Below are positions 1 through 12,300 of a stretch of DNA of 64,000 nt, piece by piece; position 1 is the first letter of the stretch; each line of letters opens with the position of its first letter. The stretch spans positions 13,229,326 to 13,293,325 of the forward strand of contig JACAXG010000009.1 in the NCBI GenBank assembly GCA_018881555.1, given 5' to 3'. The position numbers and the translations under genes were made by a program. Under the pieces are notes generated by a model, which was not told where the DNA came from, did not search any database, and was given only the letters and a program-made list of their open reading frames with translations. The DNA comes from Amblyornis subalaris. Taxonomy: Eukaryota; Chordata; Aves; Passeriformes; Ptilonorhynchidae.

Positions 1-393
1 GTCTGTAGGCAGTGAAAGGAAAGCTAAATCTGCCAAGGCACATTCTGTAGAAATAAGTAGTCCGACATTACAGAAGAAGAGGCAGAGAAACAGAAGTCAA
101 CCTGAGATGCGAAATAACCAAAGGCTGGAGTCTTTTGATAGACATGTACTTTTGGGAGAGAACTTGTCCCAAATGCATTTGAATTCTGTAACCAGCACTT
201 GTGCTCCAGAGTACGAGAATGTGCGTCACTATGAGGAAATACCTGAGTATGAGAACTTGCCTTTTGCAATGGGTGCTAGGAGAAATCTCTGTTTTGAATG
301 GCAGAATACCAGCAGCGTGGAAGACCAGAGCACTGGCTTCTATGAGGTTGAGGAGCCTTGTGAAGCTACAAGCAGGCGTTGGAGACTTGACAG
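1..393 (+). CDS. FGD6: FGD6 exon 2, 3' end (disordered region)
   Basis: Open from the first base; codons begin at position 2. It encodes 130 full residues and ends in a split Arg codon (AG|G) before the donor gtaaaag at 394. The sequence is low in hydrophobics, rich in Ser, Glu, Arg and Asn, and has no fold signature. It carries two close PEYEN motifs (residues 69-73 and 81-85) with a further Tyr-Glu motif in YEVEE. In vertebrate FGD6 this is the end of one very large exon that encodes most of the N-terminal half. The internal ATG at 107 is a codon inside the exon, not the gene start. Confidence 0.93.
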
Positions 394-3300
394 GTAAAAG
401 CAAGAGAAAAGGGCAGTTAAACAGCTGCATTGTAACTCTGTTGGTTGTAAATATGTTTAAATGATGACTTGAGAGGCTGTCCCCCTTTTGTTAAATGTCA
501 GCAGGACAGTTGTTCCTGTATATCTTTTTGTATGCTTTTGTTGTTTCGAAAACTGCTTGCACTTGGCAATGAGTCAAGAGGAAAAGTAAGCTAGTTATTC
601 CTCATATATTCCTCAACATTTGGGAAACTTTTCCAGATTTAATTCAAGCAAATCAGATACAGTCATGTATTTGTATCCAAGAATATTTCAATGAGGAGGA
701 ATAAACCTTACCAGTCTCAGGGTGAACTGGAATAACTATCCATAGAGTGCATAGTTGCTGGGTTTGTAGGGGGAATGAAAATATTTTTAGATCAGTTGAT
801 AGAGCTGGGAAAAGCAGACAAGCTTTTGGATATGCAAATTCTTCATCAGGTCTGGAAAGCTTTTTTGGGTGTAACAGAACCTACTGCCTCTCCCTAAATA
901 CAGTGAGTTTTCTCTGTCTGCCTCTTCTCCCAGCGAAGGTGGTAGTGGTGCACAATTTCTGTGTGACTCAGAATATTAGTGTGATGGGGTTTGGTAACTC
1001 TGCAGGTCGCTGCTGTGTTTTTTAACTCAGGAGATGGTGGAGACAGATAATATCAGCAGATTCAAAAAGGGATTGGACAGATTCCTAGATATGAGAAAAT
1101 GGCCTCTGGTTGCACCAGAGAGGTTTAGATTAGATATTAGGAAAAATTTATTCACTGAGAGGGTGGGCGGTCAGGCGTTGGAGTAGGCTTCCCGGGGAAG
1201 TGGTGAAATCACTGTCCCTTGAAGTGTTCAAGAAGTGTCTACGTGTGGCACTTGGGGATGTGGTTTAGTGGTGAACATGGCAGTGCTGGGTTAACAGTTG
1301 GACTCCAGTGTCCTTGAGGTATTTTCCAACCTTAACGATTCTGTGATTCTCTGTCCAAAACAGATGCTAAATGAAATAGGCAGGAACAGATCTTTTAATA
1401 TTTTTATTACTGTGACTGGATGCTGGGAAGACGAAATGGGCCACAGAGAGTGGCCAGGTTCATATATTCTCCCTAAATAGCATCACTTAGTGTGTCTGTC
1501 AGTGTGGTAACAGATAAAAGCACTGTTTTGACCCAATATGGTATCATGCAATTTCTTAACTTCAGCTAATCAGTCTGTCTTACAGATCCTAAAGATTTGT
1601 CTCAAACCAGCAATAAGGATTTGAATGAAACATGTGGCCTGTGTGTTTCAAAGTCCCCAGCAAACTTCTTCACACTATTGAGAACATATGCATAATGAGA
1701 AGAATATATGAATTAGCTTCTAGATAGTCACATTTAACCTTATTCTTAGCACTGAGAGTTGCTAAGCATTGTTTCAGTTCGAATATGTGTATAGCAAACA
1801 CATGCTCCAAGGAACCCAGGAGCTGGTCATTCTTTAAGGGAGAGTGTTCTCTTATATAGGAAGAGATATTTTAAGGGGCATCCTATATTAATTGTTTTAT
1901 AGTTAGTATTATCAACATGAGACTGTTTGGTGGGAAGCATGAAGCCTAATCATGGAAAGTAGGAATTCTAGTTATGGGCTAGGCACTGGTATATTTATTG
2001 AAGTGGTTGTTGAGTATTTTTCTAGTTTACAGCAGGGTGTTTCTTAATTTTGTCTTTGGAATATTTTAAGTTCCTGACTGAGTGTATGCTGTTTAAGTCT
2101 AATCTTTGGGTATCTTTCAGGGATTTTGACCTCACTCTCTTGGTATTTCCTTGATTTGGTGTGCTTAAGATGGGTGAGACCAACCTTAAATAAGGATGTC
2201 TTTCATGTGTTTATGTGACCTGTTTTGGTTTGTGTTGTTTTGTTCTGAATCCAGGTGAATATCTGTCTGCTTTAGGAGAAGAAGAGGTTAGTTTTTTAGG
2301 AGAAGAAGAGGTTAGGTTAGTACTAACATAGAGTTAGTACTGTATGAAGCACAGTAGATGTGAGATTGCAGTTGCTCCTTAAGTGAAATTCCATAGTTTT
2401 CTTACCTGGCTAAGTGTGTGAGATTTATAGTTATTCCCTCTCCACACAAACCTGCCCCAGTACCAATGCTAATATAAAGGGTTTAAGTGGTCTCCCTGAC
2501 ACATCTGCACCTCAAGCTGCTCCCTAAGCTGGATGTTCTTGGCACACCTGGGTTTGTGTTGTGTTTTTCTTTAAAAAGCACACATAGAAAACCATAACCA
2601 GAGCCATTTATGTGTTTATTTTAAATTGAATTACATAATAAGAAACTACCTTGTCAAGCAAGTAATACATGCAGTTACTTCAATAGATCTCAGAGAATAA
2701 AGAAATCTCTAGGAAAATAAAAGGGGACACCACAGTACAGTAGTCTCCTGACCTGGATCAGCTGCTGCTGGGAGAGCAGTGACAAATATTCATTTTGGCT
2801 CTGCCTCGGGAGGTACAAGGGTCCTTGCCCAGACAGGCAGGGCAGGCAGCTTCTCCAGTTTTCCCATCTAGTATTATCTCAAATCCTTTGAAGCTCCTTT
2901 ATCAATGTTGTCTTACCCTTTCTGCATAGTTCTGTAAGAGCCTTTTATCATTTCCTGGGCCGAGTGGTATTATAAAACCAGTTAGAGAAACAGTGCTGCT
3001 GTTGTTATTGAAATAATTGCCACTCACGTTTTCCCCAGCCTGTCAGAACACGCACTCAGCTCTATTTCATAGATCATGGCACACAAATTCCTGTAATGCA
3101 CTGCTAATGGGGATCTCAAAGCAAATTATGTTATGATTAAAGCTAATGTACAAATGAGATTGTTCTTCTGAGAAATTCAGACCAATTGCCTGCTCTTCTA
3201 GTAATAATGGCACATATTCAATATATTAAGTCTGAATGCCAGTCTTGCCATTACCAGAATTCAATGGTGTGATTACCTCATGTTACATTTCTTTCTAGAG

Positions 3301-6300
3301 GAAGAAATAAAATTTAGATAATGTACCCAGTGCTTTGGTGGTTCCTGAGAAATTTCCTCACAATCGCATCTGGTGAAACCATGCTTTAATGGAGAATGGC
3401 AATAGCTTCTGACACCCTTATCCAAACTTCATGTCTTATTTAATTCAGATATGTTTTGTTTGCTTGAGCCTTCCCACAGGGAATTAAATACAAATGGCAG
3501 GCCTAGATAATTAATGGTAGGTATCAGTTGTCACTTACAACTTCATTTCTGAGTTATTTGATGTCAACTTCCTTTCTACTGAAGGTAGTCTTAGCTTTGA
3601 AAGGAAGAGAGCTAGGGTCCTTATCTGGTGTGTGAAACACTGAGGTGGAACAGGTGCTGCTGATGGGACACAGAATGGATTTTGGTTTTGTTAAGTAGTT
3701 CAGGGGAATATTCTCAATAAAGTGAGTAATGTCAGTACCTTGGTAGCAGATAATCCATGTTTTGTTTCTCCTATACAAAAAAGAAGTATTTCGAAATGGT
3801 TTTTAAGGATTGTTTGTTTTGGTCTAGCCTACCTGTTTGACTGCCAATTTAAAATCGATAATTTAGATGAATATGTTATTATGAGGATTCTATAAACAAA
3901 GTGAGTGAAGACTAGATGCTGTGAGATAGAAAATGTGCTGTTAATTGAAAAAGAAGTTTTAAATATCATTATCCAGTCCCAGATAACAACAGAGAATGCA
4001 GCTCTTTGGGTTTGGTGGGGTTTGTGGGTTTTTTTGTTTGTGGTTTTTCTTGTTTGTTTGTTTTGGGGTTCTATTTAGGTTTTTGTTGGTTTTGTTTGTT
4101 GGGTTTTGGGGGCTTTTTGAGAAAACAATGGTTCTGGCCTGAAAAGCGAGGTGAAAAGTCAGTGATGCTGGTACTGCCGCAATTCATTTTAGTGTTGTCA
4201 GGCACCAGTAGTTGTAATGGTTGTTTCAAAGTAACACCATTCTTCTGAAACTCCCTAATGAAAGAGAAATATTTATGCATTAGTTGTCATATTTTTAGTG
4301 TCAAACCTTTATTCTGAGGAGGACAGCAAAATCTTCCTTAGATCTAAAAGTAACATGGAGTGTACGTTTGTCCAGTAACCTAAAAATGCAAAGGAACAAT
4401 GAACATGCCTTGGAACATATGTCATGCTGCAGAAAACAAAAACTTAAACTATTTTTTGATGTGGGCTCCCTTTTGGTGTTTGTTACATTGTTTTAGGCAA
4501 GAAAATTTTATTTCAGGTTGAGTGAGTCTACTCCTTCAGCCTTCTGAGAAGAGCGTAGTGTATTTACTGGCTCCTTTGACAGTGTTCCTTCAAGATGTTG
4601 CAAATGAACACGATTGCTAATTGATTTATAACTGTGTCATTGTGTTTCCAGCTAGGATTTTTCTTTGGAAAGAGCTGGGGAAAGGGGGGAGTACCATGTG
4701 ACAACAATCCTTTAAGATCTTAATGTTGATTTAATTAAATATTACTTCTCATTTTCCCCACACCTACTGATTTAGAATAATCCATTGCTTTTCCAGAAAT
4801 GGGCATGTCAATGCAAAATGTAAGTTTAGTTTTCTGTGCTAAATCCTGCTTTGGTGACTGAGTCCCCAGAGGTAAATTAAGTGTCCATGAAAGCCTTCCT
4901 ATAATATTGAATTTCGTATTGAAATCTGTGTGGTTAAGCACTTTGCTTTGATACATATTCCTCTTTGATGTACTGAACTTTGTTAGTGTTGAAACTTGCT
5001 TATGATGAGCAATGTTGCAGCAGATAAATGTGGTGCTGTTTAGGGATTGGCTGGGTTAGGGAAGGGTTGGTTTGTTTTGTTTTTTTTGCAGTTGCAGAAT
5101 TCCCATTCAGAAACAGTAAATTAATAAAATACTGCAAGGGCTAAATAGCATTTAGAATACTAGAAGTTCAAACACTTATGCTGAGATTTGAATGCACAAA
5201 ATACATTTTAGGTATTAGAGGTGTTTTACATTAAAACCCAGGTCTTCTTTTTACTGAATTTTGTAGAAGGATATGACTTCCTGATAAGTAGAGGCCAAGT
5301 ATGTAGATATATTTTTTTTTAATTTCATCTGTTTCTCAAAGATTATAATGGTTTAGTTTCTGATCTGAAGGTCGGTTCTTCCTCCTGCATCAACTCTGCA
5401 GTCTCGTCATGTCTTCTAATCTCCCCTGTGTGTCTAGCTGGCTTCTGCCACCCTTAGTTGTACATAAAATTCTCTCTCTGCAATTGGCCATCAGGTTTTA
5501 ATGAAATACCTTTGCTAATAGGCTCTTCAGGTTTCCTGTCAGGCTTCATTATCATTGGTCATGTGTTATCACTAGCTTTCTTTTCATGTTCTGCTTCCTT
5601 GAGCTTGGCTTTCTTTTCCTCCCTCCCTTTCTCACGTACATGTCTGGTGCAGCTGGCAGGCTTCTGCCAGCTCTGAGGGCTTGTCAGTAAGGAGTGAGTC
5701 AGATGGCTCAGATCTCCGCTCCCAGTCCCCCGCAAGGCTGACTGCAGAGCCTCTCTCCCAGCCTCAGAGCTGGGAATGGGCAAGAATGGACAAAGCAAAT
5801 CCTAGCTATCAGGTATAAGGAATAAGCCATTTTGCTGACTTCTCACTTTTTGCTCTTACGGTCCATGAAGAAACAAATTCTGTAATTGTTAGGCGTGTCT
5901 AATCAGAGTCAAAATCAGTGAGGCATGGAAATGTTGGTGAGAAGTGGTACTAGTGCAGTTGCTTGGGAATACTGATGTTTGACATAAGGACTTTGGGAAG
6001 AAATTGGGTGCATGGAGGTGCTGGGAACCTTGGGTCTGGAATGACTCTATTTTGTAGCATCAAGTTAACTATTTTGTACTACTAGGGTAGCATGTCAAAC
6101 TACATGAAAGACTCACAGTGAATTTTTTCACTCAGGAGAGCGTAGGGACTGTTTTGAGTGTAGGGACTGCTTTTCTTTCTTTCCAAGCAACTTTATAAGA
6201 ATCAATGTCTCCATGGTCTGCTTCTCCAGTAAGAGAAATTTTCCTTAGCACTGGAGTGGCTTTTGATTATACAACTTTACAGCTTAGTCTTCTATACAAC

Positions 6301-9300
6301 CTGAAATAAAATGCCAAACTGTAAGAAGAAAACAGGCACTCTGGAAAAATACTCAAATCTTTTAAAGCAAACTTAGAACTATGTTAGTAGTCTCCCCCTC
6401 TTTTTTATATTTTTTAAAATTAGAATAAATAGGAACTTTATTAGAATCTTGGCACATTCTCATGCAAATATGTTTTTGAGATGTGCTGATTTAATCTGTT
6501 TTGACAATGGGAGAGATTCTGAGGTTTGGTCCTCTCCATCTTCAATGAGGGAGAGAAAGGAATTGGAGAACATATTTCCAATACTGTTACTCTAATGTAC
6601 AATCCACTCATGAAAAGGTTCAAAAGGTCTTATGAAATGAAAACAATTGTGAAGGTCTCCAAGATTGTCATGAAAGAGAATTTTTGTCTTTGATAATTGT
6701 TTCATCCATCTTTTCAAGGGCCCCCTCTTGATTTTGGTAGAAGAAAGAGGTGGGTGAAGCAAGCTGGCACGGCCAGAGCAGGAAGGGAAACTTTTGACAG
6801 AGCTGGAGGTGCAATAATGAAAGACTTGTAATTTATCAGGTGGTGTTGCAAGTGCTGCCTGAAAACAGACATGGTTTCAGTTCTTGACATTATCTTTTTA
6901 TTGCTCATAGTTAGGGCTGGGTGTGCTTGTGAGTATGAGAAGCAGTGAGATGGTGGCAGTGGTGATGGACAGTGGCTTGGACAGGAGCACTCTTTGCTGG
7001 GTTAAGAACTGGCTGGATGGCCGAGCCCAGAGAGTGGTGGTGAATGGTGCTGCATCCAGCTGGCAGCCAGTCACTAGTGGTGTTCCTCAGGGGTCTGTGC
7101 TGGGGCCAGTTTTGTTCAATATTTTTATTGATGACATGGACAAGGGTGTCGAGTCTTTCATTAGTAAATTCGCAGATGACACTAAGCTGGGAGCATGTGT
7201 CGATCTGTTGGAAGGTAGAAGGGCACTGTGGAGAGACCTAGAACGATTGGATGGATGGGCAGAATCCAATGAGATGAAGTTCAATAAGTCCAAGTGCCAA
7301 GTCCTGCATTTTGGCCACAATAACCCCCTGCAACGCTACAAGCTGGGGATGGAGTGGCTGGACAGTGCCCAGGCAGAAAGGGACCTGGGGGTACTGGTTG
7401 ACAGCCGACTGAACATGAGCCAGCAGTGTGCCTTGTTGGCCAAGAATGCCAACGGCATCCTGGCCTGTATTAGGAACAGCATGTCCAGCAGGACCAGGGA
7501 AGTAATTCTTCCCCTATACTCGGCACTGGTGAGGCCGCACCTGGAGTACTGTGTCCAGTTCTGGGCCCCTCAGTTCAGGAAGGACGTTGAGATGCTTGAA
7601 CGCGTCCAGAGGAGGGCAACGAGGCTGGTGAGGGGCTTGGAACACAAACCCTATGAAGAACAACTGAGGGAGCTCGGGTTGTTTAGCCTGGAGAAGAGAA
7701 GACTCAGAGGTGACCTTATCACTCTCTACAGCTTCCTGAAAGGTGGCCGTAGTCAGGTGGGCGTTGGTCTCTTTCTCCAAGCAGCAACTGACAGAACGAG
7801 AGGACACAGTCTTAAGCTGCGCCAGGGGAAATATAGGCTAGATATTAGGAAAAAGTTTTTCACAGAAAGAGTGGTAAAGTACTGGAATTGTTTGCCCAGG
7901 AAGCTGGTGGAGTCACCATCCCTGGATGTGTTTAAAAAAAGATTGGATGTGGCACTAAGTGCCATGGTTTAGTCAAGGAATTAGGGCATGAGTTGGACTT
8001 GATGATCTTGAAAGGTCTCTTCCAACCAAGTGATTCTGTGATTCTGTGATGAAGCAGACACTGCTGTGTGCGCTGCCCGGCTGCAGGGTGAATCCTCGTT
8101 CACTCTCTGAAAGGCTTGGTGGCTGCTTTGGTCACAGTCTTGTGCAGTCTAGAAAATTATATCATATTAGCCTTGATGCACATGCAGTCCATATGCATTA
8201 AAAGAGCCATTTTGAGGGTAAACTGCGCTATCCTTTGTTTCCCACTGAAGAAATGCTCACCACAGATAACAAAAATGTCCTAATTCTACTGTTCCCATTG
8301 CTCCCCCGGTACAATACAAGGATGTGCTTGTCCTTCCGGTGACATTGCCTCAGCTCAGTGTGTTGGCTCTTGGCTTGAGCTGCAGGGTGGCTTAGTGTGA
8401 CATGGGGGAGCCTGCAGAAAGAAAAGCAGTGCCTAAAGCTGCTGCGTCCCTAGGCTCCTTCCTAACCCCCCTGTTCATGGCTAACAGGAACTCGGGTGTC
8501 ACGCACTTTTGTAAATTAATCTCCAATGCTCTATCTTTTTCTTTCCTCTTTTATTCCATGTTTGTGTTCTTCCTAATTTTGGCATTCTTCCTATGTATTT
8601 CCTTTTCCTAAAGATGGGGGAAGCTAAGTTGACGCTGCATATTTGTCACCAATGTTGGCCTTTCTCCCCCGCCTCCAACGTGTGCACTCTGTCTAGTTTT
8701 GCCGACCGTGACATAAATTAACCAAATGCAGCTCTAGAGAATATATCAGATGTAGAATGGAGAGTCAAATGTGATATGAGAACTGATGAAAAACCCATTT
8801 ATATGCTTAACAGGAGCCTTTTCCTGTGAGTTATTTTCAGCATCAGCTCAGGAAATGTGCTTGTAAAGCTCTGGTATGGTGATATTCCAACTGCATTCTA
8901 ATGTAATGGTATGTGTAAGGCAGTAAGATTTTTGAGTGGCACAAAATAAATGTTGACAGAAAGCAATCAAAATATTAACTTTGGTTTTTATTTAAATGCC
9001 AACAGTGATATTAATATGCCACATTTATATTTGACATCTAGTTAAAGATGTTTTAGTGAATAAAGTTACAAAGGTGTGCAGCTATGTTGTTTCAATGCAT
9101 TAGACAAAATGTAGGTTAAGAAACGCTGGTTTTATTTTAGATGCTGGAATCCACTAAGTTTCATTTATAACTATCAAGTTTATACAAGTTCTAATTTTTC
9201 TTTAAAATATCTTTTTGCTTATGAAAAACTGTTTTACTCAAGCAGAAGTGGATTCAAGAAATCTTTAAGATGCATGCAAATAAATAAAAGGAGTTTTTAC

Positions 9301-12300
9301 CAAACCTGTCATTTTGATAGCTACAACCTGAGCCTTATGGCATAGTGATTTCAACTGCTCAGAGTTCACTTGATTTTTTTTTTCTTGTTTGTTTTTTCCC
9401 AATGGAGTTCATGGGGGTGGGATGTTCTGCATAGATTTTGAGATGAGCTGAAAAGTTTAGAAAGGGTGTCTAAATCCCATTCTTCTAATTTGTGCAGAGG
9501 ATTAGAGGAAGAGATAGCACAAGTCTGATCTTGCAAGCAGCTCAGTTATTCTTTACACCTGGTCTGCGTTGGTCTCAACCAAACGATTTCATCCTCTCTT
9601 TTCTGACATACTATCCAGGAAGCTGCATCAGCTCCCATGCATGCAGAGAGTTGTGTGTTTAGGAGCTAAGCCACTCCATTTTTATTTTAGATCTAAGTCA
9701 CTACCTTTTGAGTAACTTTTGAGTTACTCAGCTCTCCTTTGTCATCTTCTCGGTATCTGATATGTAAAAAAATTGGAGTGCAATAGGATGTGCATTATTT
9801 TTAAACTGAGTGAGCAACTGTTTGAAGAGAGATATTGGAGCCCTGATTTCAGGGGTAGACTCACCCAAAAATCATAAAAGTAATGCTGAGTCAATAGAGA
9901 AGATATTGGGCAGGACTTTGCAGTAACTCTGATTTGAGTGAGCAGAAGTAGTTATGCGTTGAAATGTCATGGTAGCTCTGGCAAGATAAGGTCAATTTTA
10001 TTTGAAATAGATATTAATAGGAAGTTTTGTTTTCACTTGGTCTAAGTTTTGTCTCTCCTGTTTGATACATTTGTTTTGACATTTTTTGTCACATTTATGT
10101 TATAGTTGTCCAGAAGCCTGTTTAGTGTATGCTAGAGTTCTGTTGCGGTTTTTCTTTTTTGTGTGTGTGATTGGAAAATGAAGTGTTGTTTTTTTTCTGA
10201 TCCTGCTGTCCTTTCCCAATCTACTTTATCCCACTAGGGTCTGTTTTGTGAATTGAGAGAAGTTAGAATAAGAGGTCCTGATTGTGAGTGAGTGCCATAT
10301 TTTGCAGGTCCTGTTTTATATTATGTTTTTGCCAGTTTTTTCCAGAGGTCTTGTCCATGAGCATTACAGCTCTCTCTATGAAACAAAAATTAATGATAGG
10401 GGAAGGCGAAAAGCTATAAATTCTGCTGTAACTCTCTGTAAGGAAATAATTTGAGAGCTGTTTGCACCTTTTTTAAACCATGCTTTCTGAAATCGTGCTG
10501 CAAAGTGTGCTCCTGACTGTGAACTCTCTTTACCTACTCTGAGAGACAGGTAATCCTTCACAGCTTTTGGTGGTTATGAGAAGAAACAATGCAGGGACGC
10601 CTTTCCCTTTACAAGCTTCCAGGCAAGGGTTTAAATCCCTAGGTTTTGCTGTAGTATTTCTCTTTCCAGTATCAGTGCTCGAGACTGTCCCCTCGCATCC
10701 TCTTGGATTATATTCTGTTATGTTGGCATCATCTCCTTTTGGCACCTTTGCTGGAATGGGTAGGATAAGTAATCCCTCTGGCCTAGGTTGCATTTCATCC
10801 TCATTTGCTGCTTCATGGTCCAATATGCCTGAAGGAGAAATGAAAAGCAGGGAGACATGAAGAGAACAATGAGGGAGAGAATTTTTTAGTTCTATTGGTA
10901 GACAGTCACCCTTGTTCAGAGAATCTGAAGTTCAAATAATAGGTGAATATGTGATGGTTGGGCTCCAGGTGCATCTGGAGTGATATGAAATTCATATTTA
11001 TGCTTTCTAGACTATCCTGTGAAAGGAAATGTGCTGATGTTGGCTACTTCAGGCGGGTTATGGAGTTGAGGTATTGCAGCAAAATGTAACTCATCCAAGA
11101 AGTGCAGTAATTGACGCCTTTACTAATCTTGCTGGTCACTAATCTTGTTATAGATTTTCTTAAACCTTCCATAGGAGCTCACTTGTGACCTTGGTTGGTA
11201 TTTGTGATTATTTGCCGATCCGAGTGTCTGTCCTGCTTGTCACAATGACAGCCGTGCCACACTGTTCGGGAGCTGAGCAGTCCCACTGTGGGCACCAGTT
11301 TTCTTGCAGACTTTTAAACTGAGACCTCTCTCTTTTTCATCCTTTTCTTTTTGAATGTGGCTTTGCTGTGGTGAGTGTAGAAACATCTGAAACATGCCTG
11401 TGTGTTTATGTTGAACTTTCCAAGGAACTGAGGAATTGTCAACAAATGGTCTCACTGAAGATGACTCCTGTGAGCATGGGAGGCTGCCTGTGGTGAGCCA
11501 TCCTTGGGTGCCTCTGGCCTCAGGAGCTTATGTTTGCAAATCACAGCTAAATAAGGAAATAATTTGAGATCTGTTTGCACCTTTTTTAAACTGTGCTTTT
11601 TAAAATTGTGCCATGGAAGAATGGGCATGTCTGTATTGATCATAGTGTGCCTGAAGTAGGGTGACTGACAGGATGGATTACTTAATAAATTTTGTACCTT
11701 TTTTTAACTGTGAAGCACATATAAAAAATGTGCCTTTTTTTTTTTTTTTTTTTGCTTAGAATATGAGTCAGCAGTATTTTTTTCTCCTCTTTGAGGAAAG
11801 AACTAAGTGCTGTCTTGACCTGAGGATAACAAATGCTAAACTGAACGCTGCTGGCTGCAAATGCAGGGATAACTTGGTTCAAGCAAGTCAGGTGTTGAAG
11901 TTTGCGACATGCTCAGCCAAGTATAGAAGGAGCTGCTGGTGGCATGATCTAATAGGCTAAATGTGGTGGCAGCTCTTGCAGTGTTTGTGATATCCTCCTT
12001 GCCCAGAAATCCCAGGTGTAACCAGTGAGTGCCAGAGGTAAGGANTGGGATGACGAGGGTAGTTCTTGGTGTTTCTCCTGGCAGGAGCAAACTCCTGGTG
12101 TTCCCATCTGGCATGCCAGCAGCCAGCCCGTTGCCCAGCAGGCAGCAGACAGCTTTCGAAGTGCAAGCGGCTCTGAATCAAAATCCACTTCAAATAGGTT
12201 GTATTGAGCTTTTCTTTTGATAATGTATCATTGTCATCAAGGATCCTGCCTTCCTATAAAAAAAGTGGACACTAATGCATGCGTATAGTACATATGATAT

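Noticed and set aside
4006..4248. 80-codon frame of hydrophobic Gly/Phe/Leu/Cys residues (membrane-like peptide)
   Set aside because: It is the direct translation of a G/T-rich low-complexity run, so the hydrophobicity is an artefact of base composition.
11949..12193. Overlapping short frames around an N base, next to a 19-T run (possible processed pseudogene on the minus strand)
   Set aside because: The T run suggested a retrocopy tail, but none of the minus-strand frames resembles a known protein, and no target-site duplication was seen.
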